Numbered from the stretch's first letter, positions 1 to 10,264 are shown. The stretch is DNA of 64,000 nucleotides from Methylocystis sp. MJC1 (GCF_026427715.1 NZ_CP107558.1:2517001-2581000); one strand, 5' to 3'. Notes: generated from the letters alone by a model not told the origin. Made by a program: numbers and translations.

Positions 1-736
1 GCCGCCCTCGCAAGTGCTCGCCGCGCCGAGCAACCTCTTCGCCTACAACAACACGGTCGCTCAGCCGACCGTTCCTCGGTCGAGCTCGGTTCGGCCGGAA
101 CGATCGCATTATATCGATGTGGGGATCACCCAGAAGCTGACTCCGGAGCTCGAAGCGGGGGTGGACTTCTATTACAAGCGCGCGCGCAACCTGCTCGATG
201 ACGGACAATTCGGCCAGGCCTATGTGCAGACCGCTTTCAACTACGAACGCGCCTATAACAGCGGCGTCGAACTGAAGGCGCTCTACCAGCGCGCCGACTT
301 CAGCGCCTACGCCAATCTCGCCTGGGCCCGCCAGCGCGCGACGCAGGTCACCTCGAACCAGTATCTCTTCGACCAGGAGGAAATCGACTATATCGCACGC
401 CATTACATCTATACGGATCATGCGCAGACATGGACAGGTTCAGCCGTCGCGTCCTATGTCTTCGAGGGCGTGCGGGGCTCCATCAACATGATCTATGGCA
501 GCGGCGCCCGCAGCGGCTTCGCCAACACGACCCACGTTTCGCCCTATACTCAAGTGAATCTGGGGCTCTCGCGCGAGATCGGGACCGTTTTCGGCAAGCC
601 CCTGACCCTGCGCTTCGACATCGTCAATCTCCTCGACCACGCCTATCAGCTGCGCGACGGATCGGGGATCGGCGTCTTCGCCCCGCAATATGGGCCCAGG
701 CGCGGGTTTTTCGTGGGGCTAAAGCAAGGGTTTTGA
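1..736 (+). CDS. TonB-dependent receptor, C-terminal part (5' end outside window)
   Basis: The reading frame is open to the left edge, so the N-terminal plug and most of the barrel lie outside. What remains reads as the last strands of an outer-membrane beta-barrel: alternating aromatic/polar stretches, a late segment of the type 'RFDIVNLLDHAYQLRDGSG' typical of TonB receptors, and a terminal aromatic residue (ends QGF) expected for BAM-dependent insertion. It converges on the leftward tolC-like gene with about 40 bp between. The transported substrate cannot be read from this fragment. It is a different receptor from the one at 41972-44374, whose C-terminus is unlike it. Confidence 0.85.
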   Translation, partial: PPSQVLAAPSNLFAYNNTVAQPTVPRSSSVRPERSHYIDVGITQKLTPELEAGVDFYYKRARNLLDDGQFGQAYVQTAFNYERAYNSGVELKALYQRADFSAYANLAWARQRATQVTSNQYLFDQEEIDYIARHYIYTDHAQTWTGSAVASYVFEGVRGSINMIYGSGARSGFANTTHVSPYTQVNLGLSREIGTVFGKPLTLRFDIVNLLDHAYQLRDGSGIGVFAPQYGPRRGFFVGLKQGF

Positions 737-774
737 CGCCTGGGATTGACCTGCACGCTTCATGCGCAGGCACG

Positions 775-2238
775 CTATCGCCTGTCGGGCGTATCGACGC
801 CGAACCACTTGGTTTTTACCTGCTCGAAATGGACGCCCGGATCATGGAGGGCGACGTCGAGCTGCAATTCCTTCGCCGAGAGGCGACCAATCGAGCCGAG
901 CGCGGCATAAGAGGCGACGACGCGGTCTCGTTGCGACACCACCAAACTCACGCGCGCATTGAGCAGCGCTTGCTGCGCATTGAGCACGTCGAGCGTCGTG
1001 CGCTGGCCGACCTTCGCTTCTTCACGCACGCCGGTGAGCGCAGTTTCCGCTGCTTTCACCGCCGCCCGGCTGGAGATGATCGAGGCTCTGGCGGTTTCCA
1101 GCAGTCCGTAGCTCGACACCACGCTCGCGCGCACGCTATCGCGCTGCAAATCTGCGTTGAGCCGCGCTTGGCTCAATTGCTCTTTTGCCTGACGGATCGA
1201 GGCATATTCCGAGCCGCCCTGATACAGCGGCACATTGAGCTGAGCGAAGGCGGCGGCGGCGAACTGACGCGATCCTGGAACGCCGAGAAAGGAATCCCAT
1301 TGTTGGGAAACCTGGGCGTTTACTGACAGGGTGGGCGCCAGCGCGCTCTCGGCGACCTTCACCGCGGACTCCACCGCGTCCGCCTGATGCAGCGCTGCAA
1401 CGACGCCCGGATGTTCGACGAGCGCAATCTCGATCGCTTGCTGGAGCGAGCGTGGCAGAAGAGGTTCGAGCGAGCGTCCCGGCTCCAAATGCATGGGCTC
1501 GACGCCGATGATCTGACGGTAATTGGCGATGCTGTTTTTCAGTTGCGCTTGCGCGGCGTAGAGCTCCGATCGCGCCTGGGCGACGGAGGCCTCCGCCTGC
1601 GCCACGTCGGTGCGCGTCACCTCGCCGACCTGAAAACGGTCCCGGGTCTGCTTGAGCTGTTCCTCCAGCACGGCGATGTTGTTCTTGCGCAGATTCACGA
1701 CCGCAGTGTCGCGCAGCACATTCATATAGGCGGTGGCGCCATTTTGCAGGGTCGCTTGCTCGGTGAGCCGCATGGTCGCGCGCGCGGCGAAGACGCCCGA
1801 CTCGGCCTGTCTCACCGAATTGCTCGTGCGGCCTGCGTCGAAGATGCTTTGCGAGATGTTGAGCGCCGCGCCGCGCGGATAGCCGGTATATTCCTCCTGC
1901 GTGAACTGACGCTGGCCGGTCATTGCGTTTCGCCCGGCCGGTAAGCGCAAATTGCCATAATAGGGACCGGCGGAAGCCTGGATATTGACTCTGGGCCGCA
2001 TCCCGGCGGCCGCCTTGGGCATGTCCTCGTCCCGGACGCGGACGGCGGCGCGACTCTGGTTGAGGTCCGGATTGCCGGCATAGGCGCGCGCCAGCGCGGA
2101 GAGAAGCGTTTCTGCCGAAAGAGGTTCCGTCATCCCAAGCGACAAACCGCCGAGCGCCATCACGAAGAAGCACATCCGCTCGCGGTGGACCAAACGGGAA
2201 ATAGACCCTGCGGTCGCTGCCCCAGTCTTCTTGAACAT
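775..2238 (-). CDS. TolC-family outer membrane efflux protein
   Basis: An outer-membrane channel of the TolC/type I secretion class. After a signal peptide (hydrophobic run ending near 'PLSAE') the protein starts with the family's 'LLSALARAYAGNPDL' helix and shows two similar long helical halves rich in Ala, Gln and Glu, as in the TolC repeat. About 487 residues is normal for the family. I chose ATG 2238 because AGGGA lies 6 nt upstream; a GTG at 2259 in the same frame has no comparable site. It is co-oriented with tetR (116 bp apart) and divergent from the adaptor and RND pump, so it probably supplies the outer-membrane exit duct for that pump. Confidence 0.88.
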   Translation of the reverse strand: MFKKTGAATAGSISRLVHRERMCFFVMALGGLSLGMTEPLSAETLLSALARAYAGNPDLNQSRAAVRVRDEDMPKAAAGMRPRVNIQASAGPYYGNLRLPAGRNAMTGQRQFTQEEYTGYPRGAALNISQSIFDAGRTSNSVRQAESGVFAARATMRLTEQATLQNGATAYMNVLRDTAVVNLRKNNIAVLEEQLKQTRDRFQVGEVTRTDVAQAEASVAQARSELYAAQAQLKNSIANYRQIIGVEPMHLEPGRSLEPLLPRSLQQAIEIALVEHPGVVAALHQADAVESAVKVAESALAPTLSVNAQVSQQWDSFLGVPGSRQFAAAAFAQLNVPLYQGGSEYASIRQAKEQLSQARLNADLQRDSVRASVVSSYGLLETARASIISSRAAVKAAETALTGVREEAKVGQRTTLDVLNAQQALLNARVSLVVSQRDRVVASYAALGSIGRLSAKELQLDVALHDPGVHFEQVKTKWFGVDTPDRR

Positions 2239-2353
2239 ATTTTTCCCTAAAAGTTTCACTTGAGCGGCAAGGTGACTCCCGAGGCGGAAGTCGTTGGCAG
2301 TTTCGTCGGAGCGAGTTCAGAGGCGGAACGGGGCGGTCACGACGCGCCTGCGA

Positions 2354-2962
2354 TCAGCGCCCGCGTTCCGGCGCAGCAACGACTTCGCGAATCTGTTTGG
2401 CCGCCGCATCCAAAAAGGCCTGAGCGAGATCGGGGTCGTTGACGACGCGCGATAGCGTCAGGGCGCCAACCATCGTCGAGAGAACGGCCATGGCCTCGCT
2501 CTTGGGGTCCGAGGCGTTGGGCTCCGATCCGTTGGTCTGGGCGATCGCGTGGTCGAGGACGTCGAGAATCGCCTTCACGCCGGCTTCGAATGACGCCTTC
2601 ACTTCGGCGCCCTGTCTCGCGGCGTCCGAGCCGAGCGCCACAAGCGGGCAGCCGTCCATCTTTTCTTCGCGGTGGCCCATGCTGAGGTAGAACGCCATCA
2701 CCGCGCCAAGCGGATCCTCTGGTTCGGCCGCGACCGCCGCCGACCATCGGTTGAAGGCGCTTTCCCAGGCCCGCCTGGACGCCTGCGCGGCCAAGTCCTC
2801 CTTCGACGCGAACTGCTTGTAAAAGGCGCCTTGGGTCAGGCCGGCGCCCTTCATCAGATCCTTCAGGCCGATGCCGTCAAAGCCGTGCTCCCGAAAGAGG
2901 CGGCTCGCCACATTGATTACTGTCTCGCGGTTCTCCGCCGCCTGAGTGCGACTCACGCGCAT
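2354..2962 (-). CDS. TetR/AcrR-family transcriptional repressor
   Basis: A 202-residue regulator with an N-terminal TetR helix-turn-helix (residues about 10-55: 'VINVASRLFREHGFDGIGLKDLMKGAGLTQGAFYKQFASKEDL' region) and a helical ligand-binding C-terminal domain. It lies head-to-head with the efflux adaptor gene, and the roughly 85 bp between the two starts holds a long palindrome suited to a TetR dimer. By analogy with AcrR-type regulators it probably represses the pump and itself until an inducing compound binds. The ligand is unknown. Confidence 0.9.
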   Translation of the reverse strand: MRVSRTQAAENRETVINVASRLFREHGFDGIGLKDLMKGAGLTQGAFYKQFASKEDLAAQASRRAWESAFNRWSAAVAAEPEDPLGAVMAFYLSMGHREEKMDGCPLVALGSDAARQGAEVKASFEAGVKAILDVLDHAIAQTNGSEPNASDPKSEAMAVLSTMVGALTLSRVVNDPDLAQAFLDAAAKQIREVVAAPERGR

Positions 2963-2978
2963 CCCCGACCTCCATTTT

Positions 2979-3025
2979 TAGATTGCACTCGAAATCTATA
3001 CGAGATAGAGTTCGAGCACAATCTA
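2979..3025. promoter_or_regulatory. Candidate TetR operator (47-bp inverted repeat)
   Basis: Arms TAGATTGCACTCGAA (2979-2993) and TTCGAGCACAATCTA (3011-3025) are reverse complements except for two central bases (13 of 15 match), and the spacer is itself partly palindromic around position 3002. A-rich and T-rich runs flank it. It sits between the divergent tetR and adaptor starts, so a repressor bound here would block both promoters. The repeat is seen directly; the binding is inferred. Confidence 0.65.
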
Positions 3026-3048
3026 ATTTTTGTTTGAGGAGACGGGCA

Positions 3049-4158
3049 ATGAAAAAGAGACCCGCTGTTGTGCTGGGGGGCCTTCTCACGGTGTCGGGGG
3101 CGGTCGCGCTCGCCACAGTTTCCATGCGCACGCAGGTCGCCTCCGCCATGAGCGACCCGAGGCAGGAGCCTCCGATCGTCAGGCTGGAGACGGCGACGCG
3201 GGTGACCGGATCCGAACGTGGCTTTACGGGCGTCATCGGGGCGCGGGTGCAAAGCAATCTCGGCTTTCGCGTCGCCGGTAAGATCGTGGAACGGCTTGTG
3301 AATGCCGGGCAGCAAGTCAAAGCCGGCCAACCGCTGATGCGGATCGACGAAACCGACCTTCGCCATGCGCTCACCGCGAAGCGCAACGCCGTCGCAGCGG
3401 CGCGCGCCTCCGTCAGTCAGTTGGTCCCGGATGAGCGGCGATACGCCAAATTGCTAAGCGAAGGATGGGCTACCCGACAGCGCTACGAGCAGGCAAAAGC
3501 CGCGTCGGATTCAGCCAAGGCGCAACTCGCCGCCGCCGAAGCCGAGGCGCGGGTCTCCGAGAACGAGGCGGCCTATTCCGTCCTGGTAGCGGACGCCGAT
3601 GGAACGGTAATGGAAACGCTCGGCGAACCGGGACAGGTCGTCTCCGCCGGCCAGACCGTCGCTCGACTTGCCCAAGCCGGCCCCCGCGAAGCGGTGGTCG
3701 CGCTTCCCGAAACGATCCGACCGGCGATCGGCTCGGCGGCCGAGGCCAGCGTGTATGGGGGCGACGGGCGCCGCTATACGGCGCATCTGAGGCAGTTGTC
3801 GGATTCCGCCGACGGTCAGACCCGTACTTACGAGGCGCGCTACGTGCTCGACGGCGCGGCTTCGGCGGCGCCCCTTGGCGCGACGGTGACCATTCGGTTG
3901 GCGAGCAAGGCTACTCGGCCGGAAGTCCAGGTGCCGCTGGGAGCCGTGTTCGATGACGGCCGGAAGACCGGCGTTTGGGTCTTCGACAGCGCCACCTCGA
4001 CCGTACACTTTCGACCCGTCAAGCTTGTGCGCGTGGCCAGTGAAACCGCTGTGATTTACGGCCTGAGCTCTGGCGACCCGGTTGTCTCGCTCGGCGCGCA
4101 TCTTTTGCAAGATGGCGCGCGCGTCCGGACTGCGTCTGAAAGCAGGGGCGCCCAATGA
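3049..4158 (+). CDS. RND efflux periplasmic adaptor subunit (HlyD/AcrA family)
   Basis: Membrane-fusion protein of 369 residues that should link the inner-membrane pump to the TolC-type channel. There is an N-terminal signal/anchor segment, a lipoyl-like half ('GFRVAGKIVERLVNAGQQVKAGQ'), a short alpha-hairpin, the second lipoyl half ('ADGTVMETLGEPGQVVSAGQ'), then beta-barrel and membrane-proximal domains. Start ATG 3049 has GAGGAGA about 6 nt upstream; the longer frame from 2983 would run through the operator palindrome. Its stop overlaps the pump start by ATGA, indicating translational coupling. Confidence 0.9.
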   Translation: MKKRPAVVLGGLLTVSGAVALATVSMRTQVASAMSDPRQEPPIVRLETATRVTGSERGFTGVIGARVQSNLGFRVAGKIVERLVNAGQQVKAGQPLMRIDETDLRHALTAKRNAVAAARASVSQLVPDERRYAKLLSEGWATRQRYEQAKAASDSAKAQLAAAEAEARVSENEAAYSVLVADADGTVMETLGEPGQVVSAGQTVARLAQAGPREAVVALPETIRPAIGSAAEASVYGGDGRRYTAHLRQLSDSADGQTRTYEARYVLDGAASAAPLGATVTIRLASKATRPEVQVPLGAVFDDGRKTGVWVFDSATSTVHFRPVKLVRVASETAVIYGLSSGDPVVSLGAHLLQDGARVRTASESRGAQ

Positions 4159-7100
4159 ACTTCAATCTCTCTGCGATCGCCGTTCGCGAACGGGCAGTCA
4201 CCCTCTTCTTCATTCTCCTGCTGGCGGCTGCGGGCGCCTACGCCTTTGTCATGCTCGGGCGGGCGGAGGACCCCTCCTTCACCATCAAGACCCTGACGGT
4301 CACGACGGTATGGCCGGGCGCGACGGCGCGCGAGATGCAGGACCTCGTCGCCGAACCGTTGGAGAAGCGGCTTCAGGAGTTGACCTGGTACGACCGCGTG
4401 GAGACGACCACGCGGCCAAGTTATGCCTATATGACGGTCACGCTGAAGGACAGCACGCCGCCGTCGCGCGTGCAGGAGGAGTTCTACCAGGCCCGTAAAA
4501 AGCTCGGCGATGAAGCCCGCAAGCTGCCGTCCGGCGTGCTCGGCCCCTTCGTCAACGACGAATATTCGGACGTGAGCTTCGGCCTTTACGCTCTCAAGGC
4601 GAAGGGCATGCCGATGCGCGAGCTCGCAAGGCAAGCCGAGACCATTCGCCAGGACCTCCTGCACGTGGCTGGCGTCAAGAAGATCAATATCCTCGGCGAA
4701 CGTCCTGAACAGATATTCGTTGAGTTTTCCTACGCCAAACTGGCGACCCTCGGCGTGTCGGCGCAGGATATCGTCGCCGCTTTGCAGAGGCAGAACACTG
4801 TCACGCCGGCAGGCTCGATCGACACAAAGGGGCCGCAGGTCTTCATCCGGATCGACGGGGCCTATGACAGCGTGCAGGCGATCGCCGACACGCCGATCGT
4901 GGCTGCGGGGCGGACTTTGAAGCTCTCCGACGTCGCCGAGGTCCGCCGCGGCTACGAGGATCCGCCCACCTACCTCATTCGGCATCAAGGCGAGCCCACC
5001 ATCATGCTCGCGGCGGTTATGCAGGAGGGCTGGGATGGTCTCGCGCTCGGCAAGGCGCTGGAGGAAAGGTCCGCAGCTATCGCGCAGACGCTGCCGCTCG
5101 GGATGACGCTCGCCAAGGTCAGCGACCAGGCCGTCAACATCACCTCGGCGGTTGACGAATTCATGATGAAATTCGCGATGGCGCTCGGCGTGGTGCTGCT
5201 GGTGAGCTTGCTCAGCCTCGGCTGGCGCGTCGGCATCGTCGTGGCGGCCGCCGTGCCTCTGACGCTTGCCGTCGTCTTCCTGATCATGCTGGAAACCGGC
5301 CGCTTCTTTGACCGCATCACGCTCGGCGCGCTCATCCTGGCGCTCGGCCTTCTCGTCGACGACGCCATCATCGCCATCGAGGTGATGGTGGTGAAAATGG
5401 AAGAGGGCATGGACCGCATCAAGGCGGCGGCCTATGCGTGGAGCCATACTGCGGCGCCGATGCTGTCCGGCACGCTGGTGACGATCGCCGGCTTCCTGCC
5501 GGTGGGCTTCGCGCTCTCGTCAGCCGGCGAATACGCCGGCAACATCTTCTGGGTCGTGGGGTTCGCCCTCATCGTCTCCTGGATCGTCGCGGTGGTCTTC
5601 ACGCCCTATCTCGGGGTCAAGATGCTGCCCGCGTTCAAACCAATCGAAGGCGGCAGCCACGCGATCTACGACACGCCGAACTACCAGCGTCTGCGACGGC
5701 TCATCATATTCGCCGTGCGCCACAAGTTCGTAACCTGCGGCATTGTCGGCATCGCCTTCGCGCTTGCCGGCGCCGGCATGGGCGCCGTCAAACAGCAGTT
5801 CTTCCCGACATCCGATCGCCCCGAAGTTCTGGTGGAGGTTCGCCTGCCGGACGGCGCCAGCATCGAGACGACGACCGCCACGGTCGAGAAGCTCGAACAT
5901 TGGCTGAGCAGCCAGCCCGAGGCCAAGATCGTCACGAGCTATGTCGGTCAGGGCGCGCCCCGCTTCTTCTTCGCGATGTCGCCGGAACTGCCCGATCCCG
6001 CCTTCGCCAAGATCGTCGTGCTGACGCCGGACGCAGAGGCGCGCGAGGCGTTGAAGCGCCGGCTGCGAGCGGCGGTGTCGCAGGGGCTGGCGCCTGAGGC
6101 CCATGTGCGCGTCACTCAGCTCGTGTTCGGACCCTACACGCCCTTCCCGGTCGAGTTCCGGGTCATGGGGCCTGATCCGGCGCAATTATACGCGATCTCC
6201 GAAAAAGCCCTCGGTCTCATGCGCAGCGTGCCTGACGTGCGGCAAGCGAACCGCGATTGGGGCAATCGCACGCCCGTGCTTCGCTTCATCCCGGATCAGG
6301 ACCGACTGAACCTCATCGGTCTCTCGCCAGCGGAGGTGGGCCAGCAGCTCCAATTCCTCCTCACCGGCATCTCCGTCACGCAGGTCCGCGAGGATATCCG
6401 CAATGTGCCCATCGTGGCGCGCAGCGCCGGCGGCGAGCGGTTGGACCCGACGCGTCTGGCGGATTTCTCACTGATGAGCCGGGACGGCCGCCAGATTCCC
6501 CTCGATCAGATCGGTCACTCGGAAATTCGTCTGGAAGAGCCGATCCTAAAGCGCCGCGATCGCACGCCCGCGATCACGATCCGCTCCGACGTCAATGAGG
6601 CGAACCAGCCTCCAGAGGTGTCCAAACAGATCATGACGGCCCTTGAGCCGCTGATCGCATCTCTTCCGTCCGGCTACCGCATCGAGACCGGCGGTTCGAT
6701 CGAGGAGGCGACCAAGGCCAATGTCGCGCTGGGCAAGATCTTCCCGGCCATGATCGCCGCCATGCTGATCGTCATCATGCTCCAGGTGCGATCTTTCTCG
6801 ACGATGGGCATGGTCATGCTGACCGCGCCGCTGGGACTCGTCGGCGTCGTGCCCATGTTGCTCGCCTTCAACCAGCCATTCGGATTCAACGCTATTCTCG
6901 GCCTGATCGGACTGGCGGGCATACTGATGCGCAACACGCTGATCCTGACCGAGCAAATCAAGGAGAACCGCGCCGCCGGCCTCGACGACTATCACGCCGT
7001 CATCGAAGCCACGGTGCAACGCACGAGGCCCGTGGTCCTGACCGCGCTTGCCGCCGTGCTGGCCTTCATCCCCCTCACGCACTCCGTCTTCTGGGGATCG

Positions 7101-7286
7101 ATGGCTTATACGCTGATTGGCGGCACAGCGGTCGGCACGGCGCTGATCCTGTTGTTCCTGCCTGCGCTCTACGCCGCGTGGTTCCGGATCGAGCCAAGTG
7201 CAGACGACGTCCAGGCGCACGCCTCTTCGGGCAAGCGAATCGACCTGCAAATGACGGACGTCGAGCCTGCGCTCGATGGTCGCTAG
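4155..7286 (+). CDS. RND efflux transporter permease (AcrB/HAE family)
   Basis: Inner-membrane proton-driven drug pump of 1043 residues, full length for the family. It has the N-terminal TM helix, two large periplasmic loops and two blocks of membrane helices. TM4 carries 'LGLLVDDAIIAIE' (Asp pair near residues 401-402), the proton-relay signature of RND pumps. The start overlaps the adaptor stop. With adaptor, TolC-like channel and TetR it makes a complete tripartite system. The specificity (drug, solvent or metabolite) cannot be told; the acidic pair argues for proton antiport. Confidence 0.93.
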   Translation: MNFNLSAIAVRERAVTLFFILLLAAAGAYAFVMLGRAEDPSFTIKTLTVTTVWPGATAREMQDLVAEPLEKRLQELTWYDRVETTTRPSYAYMTVTLKDSTPPSRVQEEFYQARKKLGDEARKLPSGVLGPFVNDEYSDVSFGLYALKAKGMPMRELARQAETIRQDLLHVAGVKKINILGERPEQIFVEFSYAKLATLGVSAQDIVAALQRQNTVTPAGSIDTKGPQVFIRIDGAYDSVQAIADTPIVAAGRTLKLSDVAEVRRGYEDPPTYLIRHQGEPTIMLAAVMQEGWDGLALGKALEERSAAIAQTLPLGMTLAKVSDQAVNITSAVDEFMMKFAMALGVVLLVSLLSLGWRVGIVVAAAVPLTLAVVFLIMLETGRFFDRITLGALILALGLLVDDAIIAIEVMVVKMEEGMDRIKAAAYAWSHTAAPMLSGTLVTIAGFLPVGFALSSAGEYAGNIFWVVGFALIVSWIVAVVFTPYLGVKMLPAFKPIEGGSHAIYDTPNYQRLRRLIIFAVRHKFVTCGIVGIAFALAGAGMGAVKQQFFPTSDRPEVLVEVRLPDGASIETTTATVEKLEHWLSSQPEAKIVTSYVGQGAPRFFFAMSPELPDPAFAKIVVLTPDAEAREALKRRLRAAVSQGLAPEAHVRVTQLVFGPYTPFPVEFRVMGPDPAQLYAISEKALGLMRSVPDVRQANRDWGNRTPVLRFIPDQDRLNLIGLSPAEVGQQLQFLLTGISVTQVREDIRNVPIVARSAGGERLDPTRLADFSLMSRDGRQIPLDQIGHSEIRLEEPILKRRDRTPAITIRSDVNEANQPPEVSKQIMTALEPLIASLPSGYRIETGGSIEEATKANVALGKIFPAMIAAMLIVIMLQVRSFSTMGMVMLTAPLGLVGVVPMLLAFNQPFGFNAILGLIGLAGILMRNTLILTEQIKENRAAGLDDYHAVIEATVQRTRPVVLTALAAVLAFIPLTHSVFWGSMAYTLIGGTAVGTALILLFLPALYAAWFRIEPSADDVQAHASSGKRIDLQMTDVEPALDGR

Positions 7287-7336
7287 CATTCGGTGACGCA
7301 GGAGAGAAACCGCGTCGTCTCTCATAGGAGAACGCC

Positions 7337-8317
7337 ATGTTGAACGATGTGATCTTCGGTCTGCTCGGTTTCGTTGTCGTGTCGGCGGCGATCGTGCCTC
7401 TTTCGCTCCTCGTCGAGGAGATGCGGCCTGTCCCGCCAACTCCGGCGCGCCTCTCCTGGGCGCCGGACATCCCGATCCGGTATGTCAGCGTCAACGGCGT
7501 CCGCCTTCGCTTCATCAAGACGGGCGACGGCCCTGCGCTAGTCCTTTTGCACACGCTGAGGACGCAACTCGACCTCTTCGAGAAGGTCGTTCCCGATCTT
7601 GCAAAAAGTTTCACCGTCTATGCGGTGGATTATCCCGGTCACGGCTACTCCGACATACCGGCCGCAAAATACGACGCGGACTATTTCGTCGAGACGATCG
7701 AAGGCTTTCTGGAAACTTTGGATCTACATGACGTGGCGCTCGCCGGCGTTTCGATCGGCGCCTCGATCGCTCTCATTCTCGCGGCGCGCAACAATCCGCG
7801 GGTGTCGCGCGTCGTAGCGATCAATCCCTATGATTACGCCAAGGGGCGCGGGATGGCGCGCAGCTCATTTCTCGCGCGCCTTTTCGTCGCCTTGGCGGAT
7901 GTGCCGATCCTCGGCGACACAGTGATGCGTCTGCGCCAATTCGTGATCATGAAATCAGCGCTCGAGGGTGGCGTCGCCAAGCCGGAACGGATTCCGCCGG
8001 AGCTGCTGAAGGAAATGTATCTCGTCGGCAACCGCAAAGGCCATTATCGCGCCTTCCTCGCTCTGCTCCGCAACGCCGAAAGCTGGGAAACGGCGACCAA
8101 TGCCTATTCGAATATCAAGATCCCTGTGCTGCTCCTCTGGGGCGCCCGCGACTGGTCGCGGCGTGACGAACGCGAACATGATCGTCAAATCGTGCCCGGC
8201 GCAAAAATGGCGACCGTCGAGGATGGCGGGCACTTCCTGCCGCTGGACAGGCCAGATGCGGTCATCGAGCATTTGTTCGCCTTTCAGGCGCCGCTTGTTG
8301 GAAAGGCTTCGTCGTGA
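7337..8317 (+). CDS. Membrane-anchored alpha/beta hydrolase
   Basis: 326 residues with one N-terminal hydrophobic segment (about 5-25), then an alpha/beta-hydrolase fold: oxyanion-side 'LLHTLRTQLDLF', nucleophile elbow G-V-S-I-G ('LAGVSIGASIAL'), acid in 'LLWGARDWSRRDE', and the catalytic His in 'EDGGHFLPLDRPD'. GGAG lies about 7 nt before the ATG. It follows the RND pump by 50 bp on the same strand and may be co-transcribed. The substrate is unknown; esterase, lipase and haloalkane or epoxide hydrolase relatives share the fold. Confidence 0.8.
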   Translation: MLNDVIFGLLGFVVVSAAIVPLSLLVEEMRPVPPTPARLSWAPDIPIRYVSVNGVRLRFIKTGDGPALVLLHTLRTQLDLFEKVVPDLAKSFTVYAVDYPGHGYSDIPAAKYDADYFVETIEGFLETLDLHDVALAGVSIGASIALILAARNNPRVSRVVAINPYDYAKGRGMARSSFLARLFVALADVPILGDTVMRLRQFVIMKSALEGGVAKPERIPPELLKEMYLVGNRKGHYRAFLALLRNAESWETATNAYSNIKIPVLLLWGARDWSRRDEREHDRQIVPGAKMATVEDGGHFLPLDRPDAVIEHLFAFQAPLVGKASS

Positions 8318-8662
8318 AGACTTGCCTTTCGGCGCCGCCTTCGTCTGGGCTCGCTTCTCCGGGGCGCGCACGCCTGGGATTAGCAGTTGTATAAAAAGCA
8401 GCTCGGCTTGGGTGAGCCGCTTTTATTGGATGGTTCGGCGGGTTGATTGGGCTCGGGAAGTGAGGCGCCCTGCTCCCCTCGGCCTCTCGGCTCCTCCCGC
8501 CGCGAGCAGATCCGGCAATCGGACCGGATTATAGACGGTGAACGCCTTTGCACGGGGTCGGAACTGGAAAAAGAGCCGCAACAGTCTACCGATGACGTTC
8601 GGCACGGAAAGACCGATCCCTGCCCTCTTCTGCACTCTACAGCCGCCGTTTTTACTACCCCC
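8318..8662. other. Gene-free interval between hydrolase and guaA
   Basis: No ORF with family-like sequence is seen on either strand. The only structure I can support is the bidirectional terminator at 8393-8425 between these convergent genes; the rest looks like ordinary spacer. Confidence 0.6.
8393..8425. terminator. Bidirectional terminator-like hairpin
   Basis: AAAAAGCAGCTC ... GTGAGCCGCTTTTA forms an imperfect 8-bp stem (one mismatch) with an A-run on the left and a T-run on the right. It could end transcription from both the rightward hydrolase and the leftward guaA, whose 3' ends face it. Confidence 0.55.
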
Positions 8663-10264
8663 TCACTCCCACTCGATCGTCCCCGGCGGCTTCGACGTCA
8701 CGTCGTAGACAACCCTATTCACCCCCGTCACCTCATTGATGATCCGCGTCGCCGCACGGCCCAAAAACGCCATGTCGAAGGGGTAGAAATCCGCCGTCAT
8801 GCCGTCGCTCGACGTCACGGCGCGCAACGCCAGCACGTAATCGTAAGTGCGGCCGTCGCCCATCACGCCGACGCTGCGCACAGGGAGCAGCGCGGCGAAG
8901 GCCTGCCAAATCTCGTCGTACAACCCCCCCTTGCGAATTTCGTCGAGATAGACGGCGTCGGCCTTGCGCAGAATATCGAGCTTCTCCCGCGTGATGAGGC
9001 CGGGGCAGCGGATCGCGAGGCCCGGACCCGGGAAGGGATGACGCCCCACGAAAGCTTCCGGCAGGCCGAGCTCGCGGCCGAGCGCCCGCACCTCGTCTTT
9101 GAAGAGCTCGCGCAGCGGCTCGACCAGCGCCATATTCATGCGCTCCGGCAAGCCGCCGACATTGTGATGGGATTTGATCGTCACCGACGGGCCGCCGGTG
9201 AAGGAGACGCTTTCGATCACATCCGGATAGAGCGTGCCCTGCGCCAGGAATTGCGGCGCGCCGCGGCCGTCCTGCGCGATCTTCTTGGCTTCCGCCTCGA
9301 AAGTCTCGATGAAGAGCCGGCCGATGGTCTTGCGCTTGACTTCCGGGTCATCGACGCCTTCCAGCGCGCCCAGAAACAGCTCCTCGGCCTCAACATGGTG
9401 CAGCGGGATGTTGTAATGGTCGCGGAAGAGGCTGACGACTTCCTCCGCCTCGCCGAGGCGCAGCAGGCCGTGGTCGACGAAGACGCAGGTGAGCCGGTCG
9501 CCGATCGCCTCGTGAATGAGCACCGCCGCGACGGCGCTGTCGACGCCGCCGGAAAGCCCGCAGAGCACGCGGCCGTCGCCAACCTGCTTGCGGATCGCCG
9601 CGATGGCTTCGCCGCGGAAGGCGGCCATGGTCCAGTCGGACCGAAGCCCCGCGACCTTATGCACGAAATTGGCGAGAAGCTTCGCGCCGTCCGGCGTATG
9701 CACGACCTCCGGGTGGAACTGCAGGCCGTAATAGCGGCGCGCCTCATTGGCGATCGCCGCCATGGGGGCGTTCTCGGAAGCGGCGATGACGCTGAAGCCC
9801 TCGGGGAGCCTCGTCACGCGGTCGCCGTGGCTCATCCAGACGGTGGCGGAGGCCCCCTTCTCCCAGACGCCATCGAGGAGCGCGCTCTGCGCCAAAGCGG
9901 TGATCTCGGCGCGGCCGAATTCGCGATGATGGCCGCCCTCGACGTGACCGCCGAGCTGCACGGCCATTGCCTGTTCGCCATAGCAGATGCCAAGAACGGG
10001 AACGCCGGAGTCGAAGATCGCCTGCGGCGCGCGCGGCGAGCCGTCGTCCGTCACCGAGCACGGGCCACCGGAGAGGATCACCGCCTTGGGGCGGATGTCG
10101 GCGAAGGCGCGCTCGGCGTTCTGGAACGGCGCGATCTCGCAATAGACCCCCGCCTCGCGCACGCGCCGCGCAATGAGCTGCGTGACCTGCGAGCCGAAGT
10201 CGACAATGAGCACCTTGTCGTGGCGGTCGGCGATGTCGTGGTGGAAGGTCTCGGTGGCGGTCAT
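8663..10264 (-). CDS. guaA: GMP synthase (glutamine-hydrolysing)
   Basis: Converts XMP, glutamine and ATP to GMP in purine synthesis. The 533 residues contain an N-terminal class I glutamine amidotransferase domain (nucleophile Cys94 in 'LGICYGEQ', '[11 protein letters not shown]' for the His/Glu pair), an ATP-pyrophosphatase domain with the PP-loop '[14 protein letters not shown]', and the C-terminal dimerisation domain ending '[10 protein letters not shown]', the usual GuaA terminus. The N-terminal 15 residues before '[10 protein letters not shown]' are a short extension common in alphaproteobacteria. Confidence 0.97.
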   Translation of the reverse strand: MTATETFHHDIADRHDKVLIVDFGSQVTQLIARRVREAGVYCEIAPFQNAERAFADIRPKAVILSGGPCSVTDDGSPRAPQAIFDSGVPVLGICYGEQAMAVQLGGHVEGGHHREFGRAEITALAQSALLDGVWEKGASATVWMSHGDRVTRLPEGFSVIAASENAPMAAIANEARRYYGLQFHPEVVHTPDGAKLLANFVHKVAGLRSDWTMAAFRGEAIAAIRKQVGDGRVLCGLSGGVDSAVAAVLIHEAIGDRLTCVFVDHGLLRLGEAEEVVSLFRDHYNIPLHHVEAEELFLGALEGVDDPEVKRKTIGRLFIETFEAEAKKIAQDGRGAPQFLAQGTLYPDVIESVSFTGGPSVTIKSHHNVGGLPERMNMALVEPLRELFKDEVRALGRELGLPEAFVGRHPFPGPGLAIRCPGLITREKLDILRKADAVYLDEIRKGGLYDEIWQAFAALLPVRSVGVMGDGRTYDYVLALRAVTSSDGMTADFYPFDMAFLGRAATRIINEVTGVNRVVYDVTSKPPGTIEWE

